Source: Podocnemis expansa
Lineage: Eukaryota; Chordata; Testudines; Podocnemididae
Length of the DNA: 64,000 nt
NCBI GenBank assembly: GCA_007922195.1
Contig: ML682008.1
Span: 5,661,847-5,725,846 of the forward strand
Direction of reading: 5' to 3'
A program made the translations under genes and the position numbers. Under the pieces are notes generated by a model, which had not been told where the DNA came from, searched no databases, and worked only from the letters and a program-made list of their open reading frames with translations. This document shows positions 32,250 to 42,149 of the stretch, piece by piece. How positions within the stretch are numbered: the first letter of the stretch is position 1; each line of letters begins with the position of its first letter.

Positions 32250-32704
32250 CTGCATAGGTAGCAGTAATAGCAGCCAAAGAGTGATAAAAGCTAATACAAT
32301 TTGTCTGCATTCAGTTTGATGAGATTAAGCAATAAAAGCAGCCAAATAGCCTCCTGGTACTGGCTAAGGTATAAAAATTAATGCTTTCAAGTTCTACTGC
32401 AGATGGCTCAGATGAACCATACAGAGCATTTACTAATATGACATATCTGTGAAGTACATCTGCAAACAAGATTAATACAGCGCTCTCTTTGAATAAAAGA
32501 AGCTGAGTTTTACTTATTGGGTAACCTTCTATGGGAGAAGTTTTTTTTCTTTTAGTTGTCTGTAAGACTTGGTCATCCAGTGGAAGTCAGAGACACACTG
32601 CCATGCCCCATTTTTCTTATTTAACTGACTTAATATGGGCTTTTCTGGGTGCTCATAACCAAAGTTTTTTGAAGACCTGACAAATGTCAGTTAATTTATC
32701 CTCA
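32250..32704. other. unassigned sequence
   Basis: Nothing recognised. Confidence 0.4.
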
Positions 32705-32880
32705 CAATCAGGGATGGATTAAGGAGCCTTGTGGCTATGGGCTCTAGCCCCCCACCATGGTTGGCCCAGGGTCAGGGCAGGGAGGGAGTGCCATAGAGTC
32801 CAGGCACCTACAGCTCCCTGTGCCCCCAGTAGCCCAGGGCTTCAGCCCCTATAGTGCCTGCATTGATTCAGCCTACAATG
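32705..32880. mobile_element. possible hAT-type remnant
   Basis: 'cagggatggattaaggagcc' resembles a hAT left end; the body is GC-rich. A right end could not be paired. Confidence 0.35.
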
Positions 32881-32954
32881 TCACAGTGCAGTAGAGAAGT
32901 ACTATTGACCCTGATTTGCAGATAGGTAAAAAAGACACTAAGAAGTAAATGAAC

Positions 32955-33110
32955 TTCGAGTATATGAGTGAGGCAATATCTGTTATTGAACCAACTTCCA
33001 TTTGAGAGATACAGGCTTTCAAGCCACGAAGAGCTCTTTTTCAAGTTGAGGTAAAATCCCCTGAGTGTCACAGCTAAATATAATTATGGAATGAAAAGTC
33101 TGAGAATATT
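32955..33110 (-). mobile_element. second PLE family, terminal repeat
   Basis: 'aggcaatatctgttattgaa' then 'ccaacttccatttgagagat' then 'acaggctttcaagccacgaa' then 'gagctctttttcaag' and 'gtgtcacagctaaata' follow the widespread reptile PLE end ('tattggaccaacttctgttggtgagagagacaagctttcgagc'). Diverged. Confidence 0.75.
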
Positions 33111-33751
33111 TGGAATATAAAAGGAATAGACAGGTAATGTCTTCATTTTTTTTTTTGTTAAATCCTAGAAATACAATACAAATGTTAGGATGTCCTTCTG
33201 CTTTTCTTCATTGCAAGAGGACAGCTAGAAGTAAAATTATATGAAACTCCTGTTTATATAACAGTTCTAACCTACCCTCCAAACCAAATATTGTCTTGCT
33301 GATGTCCAAGTAAGCCTTTGGGTAACCATAAGATTTACTGAAGTTAAAAATAAGAACTTGCTAGTTGAATGAACCAATCTTTCCCCTAGTCAAAATTTAC
33401 AAAAAGAGAATCCATAACTTACTATACAATGGTGTCAGGAGGATAAATTCAAATTGAAGACAGGTTTTCACAAAGGTTCTCAAGAAGGTAACCCAAGAAT
33501 CTTTGCTTTCTGTAACTGGGATGTATATGCACACACTGAGGAGGAAGTGATGCTCATTGACAGCTATGTTGCCTTAACAGCCAATTAATAACACAGAGAT
33601 AAAATCTATGTTTCTAGAGAGTTCTAGGAGGACTTCATTTCAAGCCAGCCATCAGTGTTGGTGATTTTTATCTTGACTCATTATCCAGATGTTTTGTTAC
33701 CAAGTGATGCATCTAGGCAGTCACACTGCATTCTAAAGACTGGAAAAATGG
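33111..33751. other. unassigned sequence
   Basis: Nothing recognised. Confidence 0.4.
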
Positions 33752-33759
33752 GTCTATAC

Positions 33760-34045
33760 CAGGGGTCAGCAACCTTTTCTGGCCCCCCATGCCAGCAATG
33801 TCCCCTGCACCCTCAGCAGGTGCTGGAGGTGGTACCACCATGTGCCATGCGCTGTCACACTTGGCAGCTCCTTTTCCCAGCTGGTCCCGTTCCCCAGGGA
33901 AGTGGGGCCAGCAGGGACTAAGAGCTGGTCCGCTGGTGGGGGGGGGGGGCAGAGTCAGTGGGAGGAGCAGTTGCAGCACCATGTGCTGCTGGGAAAAAGT
34001 GCACATGGCAGCTTTGGCACTTGTGCCAGGGGTTGCCGACCTCTG
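33760..34045. mobile_element. non-autonomous hAT, 286 bp
   Basis: Ends 'caggggtcagcaacc' and 'ggttgccgacctctg' are inverted repeats with two mismatches. Flanks gtctatac (33752-33759) and gtctatag (34046-34053) are an 8-bp duplication with one mismatch. The core is GC-rich; frames within it (33655-34150) are by-products. Confidence 0.9.
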
Positions 34046-34223
34046 GTCTATAGCCTCTTATTAAGTGACATTTTATCAGCAGCTGTTCGGGAAAACAAAA
34101 AACAGCAGAAACCCAACATCAGAACGCAACATGGAGTCATTCTCAAATAGTCAGATATAAGTTCAAGGTCTACTTTTATAACTGCTACGCCACAGCAGAA
34201 AAAGATGATAGAAGGGACTAAGT

Positions 34224-34727
34224 CAGGACTTGTCTACATTGGAGATGGGGTTGTAATTCAGTCTTAGTCAGTTGAATTACAAAAAGCAAAAGTGAGTGAT
34301 CACACCAAATTGCTTGCTCATAGTTTCACATCCCTACTGCTCATATTACTTCCTGTGGATAGGAGGTGCAAGGGCTTGTGGGGAGGCACTCATCCTCTGC
34401 TCACACCCTTTCTCCTCTTCTTTAAAGGGAAAAAAGCAGGAAAAGCTTTGCTTGCTGTTTTTCTGCCACAGACAAAACAGAGAGGCACAGTGCTTCATGC
34501 AGAAAGGAACTAGTTGAGAACTTTCTAAAACTTCAGGAAGGAGAGGAGTTATGTTGTCACAGTAAAGAGACAGTGATGTGTCCCTTGCAGGAGTGATGTT
34601 AATAGATTGGATTACAGCTACTCCCCCCCCACCCCGAATTTACTGCTCTGACAGTGGAGCCATGGCCTGCAGAATGTCAAGTTAAGCAGCATTATGTTAA
34701 ACTTCACTCTCAGTGTAGATCAGGCCT
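34224..34727. mobile_element. TIR DNA transposon of the 'GTCTACACT' end group
   Basis: The left end 'aggacttgtctacatt' and the right end 'agtgtagatcaggcct' pair as inverted repeats (12 of 16). The non-coding body includes a C8 run and the frames at 34292-34517, which show no transposase motif. Confidence 0.65.
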
Positions 34728-34950
34728 CATTTATGCCATGACATTGCCAGTTCTGCCGAAAAGAAATTTACATTGAATCATGAGTGAGCATCATATACCA
34801 ATACATCTTCAGCACACACGTATGAGGATACATCATAATGATCTTTCTTGAGGTCAAAGCACAAGAAGACCTGGACTCAAAATGGATTCTGTTCTTGAAT
34901 CCATGACTGACTTCCTCAGGAAGTATGCTGTGTTATTGCTCTTGTGTCAG

Positions 34951-35290
34951 CTCCACAACACTGGAGAGAGAAGGTGGATGAAGTAGTATCTTTTACTGGA
35001 CCAGCTTCTGTTGGTGAGAGAGACAAGCTTTCAATCTCACCCAAAGCTCTTCAGGAAGTCTGGGAAATGACAGTGTCACAGATAAATGCAAGGCATAACA
35101 GATTGTTTAGCGTAACTAGTGAACACACATTTTAAGGGACCATTCAAGGTGAAGTGGTGTCTTTGTTAATACTTCCTATAGTCATAGGGAGAGGGAAGAA
35201 GGGAGTAGGGGGAAGACACTTGGTGGGGGGAGTTATTAGTGAGTTATAGATTGTTGTAATAACAGTCTATAAGAATAACAATTTGATTTG
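34951..35290 (-). mobile_element. second PLE family, 3' UTR fragment
   Basis: 'aaggtggatgaagtagtatc', 'ttttactggaccagcttctg', 'ttggtgagagagacaagctt', 'gtgtcacagataaatgcaag', 'cattcaaggtgaagtggtgt' and 'gagttatagattgttgtaat' follow the 3' region of the widespread reptile PLE whose endonuclease lies on the opposite strand. No coding part is retained. Confidence 0.8.
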
Positions 35291-35949
35291 CAGGCTAGAT
35301 TGGAACTGGTCTGTAAACGATCATTTCATATAATTTTATTCCTCATGGTCCTCTTATAATGAAGAAAAGCAGAAACATTTTTGTATTGTGTTTCTAGGAT
35401 TTAATAAAGTTGAAAACATTGTCTGTCTGTCTTTATATTCCAAACGTTCTGTCTTTCCATCCTGTAGTTCAATCTTGCAAATATTGTTGTTAGTTGATGT
35501 CGTAAGCTGAGCTCAAAAGTTTTACCTACCAAATCAGTGCAGTCAATTCAAAGACCAAATAAGAAGCCCAATTTATTCCAGCCCCAATGTCCTGAAGTAT
35601 TATTGATAGCTAATACTTGTTGCTAAACTATGGAAAATAAAATTAATTTATAAAGAATTTCATACTTGGAAATCACCCAGGAAATTTTATGAAAAGTTAA
35701 CCTCTTCCTTAAAGCAAATGCAAATCCGAAGTATCAGTTTGACTTGTTATAAAATGTCAGTGTGAGTGCTTGTACAATAGGAAGCTAAAATGACAAGGTG
35801 TGGAGGGGGCATAGAGTGCAAATGAAGTGCAGACTTCTTAATCTTCCACAGCATTTGTCTATAGAAGCCATGTATTATTTTCAGTAGTTTCAAGTTTTTC
35901 AAGGCAACAGAGGTGTTAAGCCTGGAAATAGAATAGGTTTTATTCTATG
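35291..35949. other. unassigned sequence
   Basis: Nothing recognised. Confidence 0.4.
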
Positions 35950-36034
35950 CACAAGGAGTCTAGACTAACACATTTATTTATAACATTAGCTTTCATGGGA
36001 GAGAATCCCACTTTGTCAGACTCTTGAAGATGGG
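35950..36034 (-). mobile_element. PLE terminal repeat
   Basis: 'acaaggagtctagactaaca' (with the usual 'ctgtggcacttaa' deleted), 'gctttcatgggagagaatcc' and 'cactttgtcagactcttgaa' then 'gatggggga'. Confidence 0.85.
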
Positions 36035-36329
36035 GGACTTCCCCAATCCCCCACAATTCCTACAGCATAACTACCTGGGTGCTACCTACTCCCCCCCCAG
36101 TTATGTTGTTCAGCACAAATCTGGGTTGCAGGTGAGTGGTTTTGAAGAAGCTCCACTCACTACTGGTCACTCCACTTTTTGGTCTTGTATCAGAGTCCAC
36201 CAACCATTACTGGGCAAAAAGCCTGTTTTGATGATCAGTTCTGGGAACAGTGAACCTGCAGATGGATAGCAGAGGGGAAAAGTTGTTCTGTTGCACTCCG
36301 TAGTCATGTGTAAAGAAACTTACATTTAT
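36035..36329. other. unassigned sequence
   Basis: The 81-codon frame 36024-36269 has no recognisable content. Confidence 0.35.
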
Positions 36330-36524
36330 AAGTTCCAATGGGGTAACATTGTTAGTCTAGTTCAGCAAAATAAGCAAGTTCCCAAGGGGCAGCCATGTTA
36401 GTCTAGTTCAGTAAAACAACAAGGAGTCCTGTGACACTTAAAGACTAACAACTTTTTATCGTATGAGTTTTTGTGGGAGAAAATCTCACTTTTTCAGATT
36501 CTTTGAAGATGGGGAGGAAAATAA

Positions 36525-36640
36525 AGTGGCTAGCACCTCTGCTTAACATGCAGAAGGTCCTGGGTTCAATTCCCAGGGGGTTGGACTCGATGATCTCATG
36601 AGGTCCCTTCCAGCCCTATGATTTGATTGGTTGATTGATT
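36525..36640 (+). repeat. tRNA-derived SINE with CR1 tail, inside PLE
   Basis: 'gtggctagcacctctgctta' then 'acatgcagaaggtcctgggt' is a tRNA-like head; 'ggttcaattcc' (36563-36573) fits a Pol III B box. The tail 'ggttggactcgatgatctca' then 'tgaggtcccttccagcccta' is a CR1 3' end, followed by a (TGATT)n-like end. This is the plan of a SINE mobilised by CR1. It interrupts the left PLE arm. Confidence 0.85.
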
Positions 36641-36830
36641 AAATGCAGGGGAGTGTAAATCATGGGATCAGATCAGACTGTAACAATATATTAGAGTAGT
36701 TGTTAAGAGTCAAACACTGGGAAAAAGCACACAGAGGAAGGTGAGATCAAACCACCTGTTGAAATTGTAAAAGAATCCATAGTCATGATTTAATCCTGCT
36801 TTCACACAATTGAATCTGCACATGAATTCC

Positions 36831-36945
36831 AACACATCAAGACTTCAAAGGGAAACTGCAGAATTGGAATTCATATGCAGATTCAATTGTGTGAAAGCAA
36901 GATTAAATCATGAATATGGATTTTTTTCTCATTAAAACAAGTGAT
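36831..36945 (+). pseudogene. PLE endonuclease C-terminal fragment
   Basis: Plus-strand reading gives 'TSRLQRETAELEFICRF' and then 'NHEYGFFSH', colinear with the C-terminus at 15121-15399 and the fragment at 39316. Confidence 0.85.
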
Positions 36946-37180
36946 TTGACCTCACCTTCCTCTATGTGCTGTTTCCCAGTGTTTGAATTTTAACAACTGC
37001 TTTGATTTGCTGCTATAGTGTCACCTGATACCATGACTTGCACGTCCCTGCATTTATTTCCTCCCATTCTATAAATTCCTCCATCTTCAAAGTGTCTGAC
37101 AAAGTGGGATTTTCTCACATGAAAGCTCATGTGATAAGTAAATTTGTTAGTCTTTAAGTGATACAGGACTCCTTGCTTAT

Positions 37181-37630
37181 TTTACATTTATAATTGTTTG
37201 TAGGCCGCGGGGCCTAAAAAGTTTAATTGTGCAGACCTTACAGGAGACAAACCTACCCCTAACCTCAGTGGGAGTCTTGTCTGGGTAAAGACCATAGTGT
37301 CAGACCATGAATATAGGCTGAAATGATATATTATTTGTAGCAGCATTTGGTTAGCGTTTCAAGTTTAACAATAATTTATATTCTTCTGATGTACACCAGA
37401 ACAGAAGCACTTGTTCTTGATCTTTGGCATTTTAACTTGTTGGGGACCATAATCTGACATTTTTTCTTATGCTAAATTGTACCGCCCTAAGCAGTCCGTC
37501 TGAAATCAAGGGGTAACTCTGAGGAATAAGGCAGTACTCAATGTTAGTAAGAGTGACAGTATATGGCCCATAATGATGTAAATCTAGAACTTTAAAACAA
37601 AGTCACCTGTGATTCTTATTGTTATCTAGC
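37181..37630. other. unassigned sequence
   Basis: Nothing recognised. Confidence 0.4.
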
Positions 37631-37664
37631 TGGTGGTGGTGGTGATGATGATGATGATGATGAA
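37631..37664. repeat. (GGT)n-(GAT)n compound microsatellite
   Basis: Four TGG/GGT units switch to seven TGA/GAT units without interruption. Confidence 0.95.
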
Positions 37665-37812
37665 GTTAAACCTTGAAAAAATTGCTTGTAATGATAGAAG
37701 AGATTAAAATGGGGGGAAGGCAGTGAAGTGATGTAATGATATAAGCATGAAAATATAAAATGAATCTGATATATATGAAAATGATAAAAAATAAGAAATC
37801 TTTTACTTAAAT

Positions 37813-38035
37813 AAGATCAATATAAAAGGAGATTCAACAGAAGCTAACAAAGGAAGTGAAATCTCTTTAAACAAGATGAATGAAAAATGGGAAGCAATAG
37901 AAACTGACAAATGAAGGGAAAGACTGCTACTTGCAAGAGATCAATATAAAAAGAGATGCAATACAAACTGACCAGGAAGTGGAGAACTGTTACAAGAATA
38001 AATCAGTATGAAAATAGATACAATACTGAAAAGAC
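37813..38035. repeat. degenerate minisatellite, about 60-64-bp unit x3-4
   Basis: Units start 'aagatcaatataaaaggaga' (37813), 'aagatgaatgaaaaatggga' (37873), 'gagatcaatataaaaagaga' (about 37937) and 'aataaatcagtatgaaaata' (about 37996), each continuing with 'gcaata(g/c)aaactgac'-like text. Purine-rich on the plus strand. Related but weaker text precedes it from about 37730. Confidence 0.75.
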
Positions 38036-38689
38036 TGTGAACATGGATATTGCTTCATAAGAGACATCAGGGCACATATATACAAAAATAAGCAATATTA
38101 TTCTGATAGCATAATATCCTTATTAGACTGCTTTTCTTCAACCAGTATCTGGAAATAATTTCCACTCTGTGACAATACTGTGTCCCTAATTATTCATTTT
38201 GAATTAAGCTTTTGAAAATTGTTGCACATGAGGGGAAAAGTTCAGTTGACTAAAGGTTGGTGTTATCTTTATGTGCTACAGCAATTTTAAGAATACAGTA
38301 TATATTCTTTTCATCCTCTATGTCTTTCAGTCTTTTAAGTGGATGGAGATATTCTCTTCTCTATAGCTGCTGAAGGTGAATCTGTGGGCAGTTATTTAAG
38401 ATCTTCCAAGCAGAACATCTAGCGTTCTCTACCTCCATTTCTGTGTAGATGGAAGACTACATTCATGTGAAGGAGAGCCTTATTCCTATAACCTTTTTAT
38501 TCCATTTCTCCTCATTTTTTTTCTTAAGGACTTGCCCTTCTTAACCTTCCAGTTTCTAATTTGGCTGCAGTGTGTCCTTTTCCCTTTGGCCTCCCACACT
38601 TCCAAAGTTGACTTCTGAGACATCGCATTCTCTTTTAGCTCAACCTGCATCTACTTCTATATGAGATCATAGGCACTAACCTCAGTTTT
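38036..38689. other. unassigned sequence
   Basis: Nothing recognised up to the DIRS gag remnant; its 5' limit is uncertain. Confidence 0.35.
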
Positions 38690-39060
38690 CCAGGCCACCA
38701 TACCCGTGGTACTGTCCTCCTCGGTATGGTCTTCCAGCCTCATGCCAACCACAATGGTCTAGATGGGATTCCTCATATCTCTACTCTGTGCCCTCTCTCA
38801 GACCCTCTACCTCAAGAGCACATAAGCCTGCTCTAGAAACAACCCCACCAGCACAGACTGAGCCTGAGGAAGCCCCAGATGACAGAGATGACCCAGAACC
38901 TACGTCTCCACCCCACAGTTCATCATCTTCACCTGATGAAGCGATCATTCACAACCGACAATGGCAGATGACTTCAAGCAGTTTCAATTTCCATTTAGAC
39001 ATGTGGCAGACTTTCTAGAAATCTCGATGCAAGACTAACTGTAGACTCAACATAAATGCC
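38690..39060 (+). pseudogene. DIRS retrotransposon gag-like remnant
   Basis: DIRS elements are tyrosine-recombinase retrotransposons; the vertebrate LAP2-alpha C-terminus derives from a DIRS gag. The reading here gives 'YPWYCPPRYG', 'PQWSRWDSS', then a Pro/Ser-rich stretch 'EPTSPPHSSSSSPDEA', which fits the hinge of reptile DIRS gag proteins. The frame then ends at 39018; a +1 shift restores 'DDFKQF' and 'HVADFLEI', again gag-like. The sequence is cut by a PLE at 39074 and resumes at about 39590. Identification is from remembered family features. Confidence 0.65.
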
Positions 39061-39073
39061 TCTGACTGATCCT

Positions 39074-39555
39074 AAATTCCCGAGGTGTAGTCTAGTCCAG
39101 CAAAGCAAACAAGGAGTTTTATGGCACTTTTAAAGACTAACAAATTTATTTACTCTATCAACTTTTGTGGGAGCACTTTGTCAGGTGCTTTGAAGATGGG
39201 GGACCTTACAAAAAGGGGGGAAAATAAATGCAGGGAAGTGTAAGTCATAGGATTAGGTCACACTGTAATGGCAAATGAAAGCAGCTGTTAAGATTCAAAT
39301 ACTGAGAAACAGCATATGAAGCAGGTTGAGGTTATATCACCTATTGAAATGGTTTTTGAATGTTGTTCAACAGGGGAACACTTCAATATCTGGGCTCACT
39401 CCAGTGATGATTTGTTAATACCTGTGCTCAAGCAAATGGGTAACACATCAAAACTTCAAAGAGAAACTGCAGAATTGAAATCTGTATGCAAATATGACTA
39501 TTTGAAAGCAGGACTGAATTGGGACTATGGATTCTTTTGCCATTACAACACGTGA
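39074..39555. mobile_element. PLE inserted in DIRS, inverted join
   Basis: The left part (39074-39345) is the PLE 3' region with its end outward: 'tctagtccagcaaagcaaac', 'aaggagttttatggcact', 'tttgaagatgggggacct'. It joins plus-strand endonuclease coding sequence at about 39355. The right arm's 3' UTR is missing, so this is a broken palindrome. Confidence 0.88.
39360..39555 (+). pseudogene. PLE endonuclease C-terminal fragment
   Basis: 'GEHFNIWAHSSDDLLIPVL' and 'TSKLQRETAELKSVCKYD' align with 'AEHFHLSNHSMNDLLTTVV' and 'TSRFQRETAELELICKLN' of 15121-15399; the frame then runs into the 3' UTR. YIG is absent. Confidence 0.9.
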
Positions 39556-39589
39556 TTTGCCAGAAAAACAGCAATTCCACTCTATATTT

Positions 39590-40463
39590 ACAGAAGGTTA
39601 GCCGCTATGCAGGGCAGCTCTCGAGCAGGGTTTGATGGCACAGATACTGCAGCTTATACCATGGCCAAAGGAACTGTAGTGCGGAGATCTTCCTGGCTAA
39701 ATTCAGTTGACCTCCGAAAGCAGTTACAGTCAACAATTGAGGATCCCCCCTTTGACAAGAAAAAAGTTATTCTCATATAAGACAGGTGAAATCAGGCAGA
39801 TGTCCAAAGATTCCTGGGCCACTCTCCAAACATTTAATATCTACATACTGCCTACTAGACAAAGACCATATTAACACCAGCTGTATACCTCTCGATACTA
39901 AACTACGGTAAGTACTGTCCACAAAACAGACAAAAACAACAGATAATGCCCCCAATATTGGAGGCAACCATTCAATCAGCAATCAACCACTCAAGCACCA
40001 CCCTCAAAACCCCAGTTCTGAGGTCTTGATCAAGGGCCTGCATATCCTCCTCAAATTTTCAGAGCCACAAAGACCTTCTTTTCCCTTTCTACCATTTTTG
40101 TGTGGCACTTACCACAGACAAGTGTGTCTTAGACACAGGCAGTATTGGCTACACCATCCCTTTCACATCAAAGCCTATATTCCACCACCCTTTGCCATCC
40201 TGTTTCAGGAACATAAGTCACGTACAGCTCCTACTCCTGAACGCTTCATGTTTCCTCCAGGTAAGAGCAATAGAAAGAGTGTCCAACCCAACACAATGGC
40301 AAGGGCTTCTCTTCTGCATACTTCCTAATGCAAAAGAAATCAGGAGATTTGAAACCAATCCTCAGTCTCAGAAAATGAAACAAATATATAAAACCACAAA
40401 AATTCAAGATGCTTACACTTTTTACTATCATCTGAGCTCCAGAGCATGGGGACTGGTTTGTAG
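39590..40463 (+). pseudogene. DIRS remnant: gag C-terminus and start of reverse transcriptase
   Basis: First part: 'FDGTDTAAYTMAKGTVVRR' and 'SSWLNSVDLRKQLQSTIEDP' have the plan of the DIRS gag C-terminal region, followed by stops. Second part (40102-40440): 'ALTTDKCVLDTGSIGYTIPF', 'LLLLNASCFLQVRAIERV', then in another frame a 'KFKMLTLFTII' and 'PEHGDWFVAL' stretch, matching the order 'W..ITTD.WVL..V..GY.IPF', '..GAIE.V', 'KF.M.T...I', 'GDWFAA.DL' known for DIRS reverse transcriptases. It breaks off before the YXDD motif. Multiple stops and shifts; inactive. Confidence 0.75.
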
Positions 40464-41420
40464 CCCTGTGACAGGCTGCTCCCGTGATCCAGTTCCATGT
40501 GCTGTGGTGACCTCCCAGTCTCCACTTCTGAACCTCACTTCACCCAGCTTTGCCATGTGACCACTCACTCCTGAGTCACTCCCTTTCAGCCTCTTGCATG
40601 CAATTGGTCCCAAGCAGTGGGTGTAGGCCTTCTGGCTATCAGACATACGGTCCCTAAGCAAGCACCCACGGCCCCAGATACCACTGGGGGAGCCACTGTT
40701 TTACAGCAATTGGGACCCACTCCCATTCACCATGCACTCAAGTATGTCCATTTAACAAAGAAATGGATTGTGCTCATCTTTCTTCACTCACACCCTCTAA
40801 AGACCACACAGCTTTAAATAAAGCAATTACTAGTTAATGAATCAGATTACAATTCTAAATAAGAATATGGCCAATCATGGCAGAATCACAATATAAATGA
40901 GTCAGGAGTGATCACAAGGAAAGAAAAGGTAAAACATGCATACTAAACTAATATCTTCACCTAAACTGACCTCATAGTCCAAGTTTATGCTCAAGGTATT
41001 TGGCTGCCAGATGATGTTGCAGTCACACTCTGGTTGAGGCCAGGCAGGGCCCAGATCTTGTTTGAAATTGTATTAAGATGGAGATTCCCAGGCAAAAAGT
41101 CACAAATGCTCCCAAGTGTCTCTCTTTGTCTCCAGCCCTCCCAACCCCTCTCCTTCTGGGTAGAGGTGGTCTCTTTGTCTGGTTTGAGCCACCTCAATTT
41201 ACCTATTCTTTGTAACTGCCTATAGGTACTAGCTTGCTCATAGCTGTGGATGTTCAGTTTACATGTTGCTGGAGGAAAGTTCTGTCTGTCTCCCACCACC
41301 CTGAGCCATGGAAAACATATTTCACCTCTGTGCATGTGCATGAGGCTGCTAGGAACATGATATCACAGTAACCATGTTGAACAGGTTATGAGCATCCATG
41401 AAGAAACCTTGTATGTCACA
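40464..41420. mobile_element. possible solo LTR or other repeat
   Basis: 'tgtgacaggctgc' at the left and 'tgtatgtcaca' at the right end make a TGTGACA..TGTCACA pair, as in an LTR, and the left edge coincides with the breakpoint of the DIRS frame. An 'ttaaataaa' lies at about 40814. No target duplication was found, and the interior is not recognised. Confidence 0.35.
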
Positions 41421-41477
41421 ACTGGCATAAAACCATACAATCACAGTGTATAAGTGAACAGAAAAATCATATAGATC

Positions 41478-41570
41478 AGGGGTTTCAAATGCACAGCCTG
41501 TGGGCCGCATGCAGCCCCTAAAGCTATTTCCTGCAGCGTGCAATGACGCTATTGCTACCAGAGCTGCAGC
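41478..41570. mobile_element. hAT left half, same family as 28014
   Basis: 'caggggtttcaaatgcacag' then 'cagcccctaaagctatttcc' and 'gcaatgacgctattgct' align with the first 80 bases of 28014-28222. The right half is absent. Confidence 0.75.
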
Positions 41571-42149
41571 CAGAGCCTAGGCGGGGGGCATAGCTGGCTC
41601 ACACTGCCCTGACCGCCCAGGTGGCAAGCGCTGAGCCCAAGTGGGATGGCACAGCCAGCTCTGGTGTTTCCTGCCCCGGAGGCAAGCCCCGAGCCCGGGC
41701 TGCTGGGGCAAGGGGGCTCACCATCGGCAGCCTCCCAGCAGCCGGCACCTGGGCAAGCTTGGGGAGCCAGCTCCGGGACTTCCCCACTGGGCGGCAGAGG
41801 GGGTGCGTCACCGTCCCTCCTCCGCTGCCCGAACAGCAGCAGGGGACGCAGGGCAAGGGGATCTCTACCCTGGGGGCTGTTTTCCCCTGCCTGGCTCTCC
41901 AGATGAGAGCCAGGCAGGGGATTGGGTGGTAACATGGCCCTGCCAGAGGGCCATGTTGCCACACTTCCAAGGGTGCTCCTCTGTGGAATTGAAATAGCAT
42001 GTCCACACACAGGGTATGTTATTTCAATTTGAGGTCTTGCCTTATTTTGAATTATTTTCTTATTTTGACTTGTTATTTTGAAATAAGGCTTTTGTTTCAA
42101 AATGAGTTATAACTTATTTCAAAATAACAGTTAACGTGTGGACATAGCC
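41571..42149. mobile_element. GC-rich TIR transposon fragment with 'GGACATAGCC' end
   Basis: The right end 'gtgtggacatagcc' matches, inverted, the 'ggctatgtctgcac' at 48198. The subterminal zone (42010-42130) repeats short 'ttattttgaa'/'ttcaaaata' palindromes. A hairpin 'aacatggccct'/'agggccatgtt' lies at 41932-41958. Overlapping frames on both strands (41555-42100) are GC-driven and have no transposase motif. Confidence 0.55.

Larger units (their letters stand above)
36330..37180. mobile_element. large PLE palindrome carrying a nested SINE
   Basis: Two outer-end segments lie in tandem at the left ('aagttccaatggggtaacat' at 36330 and 'aagttcccaaggggcagcca' at 36378). The left arm 36419-36831 and right arm 36865-37175 are inverted copies of the PLE 3' region; without the SINE (36525-36640) they are about 297 and 311 bases. 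The 33-base centre and the right arm carry the endonuclease C-terminus in plus-strand sense. Both arms point their 3' ends outward. Confidence 0.9.

Noticed and set aside
36525..36575. tRNA gene
   Set aside because: Has a B box but no cloverleaf, and carries a CR1 tail; it is a SINE.
37813..38035. CRISPR-like or other spaced repeat array
   Set aside because: Units are degenerate and contiguous, with no constant repeat and unique spacer pattern; a eukaryotic minisatellite fits.
41555..42100. Open frames up to 181 codons on both strands
   Set aside because: Same situation, GC-rich transposon core; no transposase or host-protein feature.
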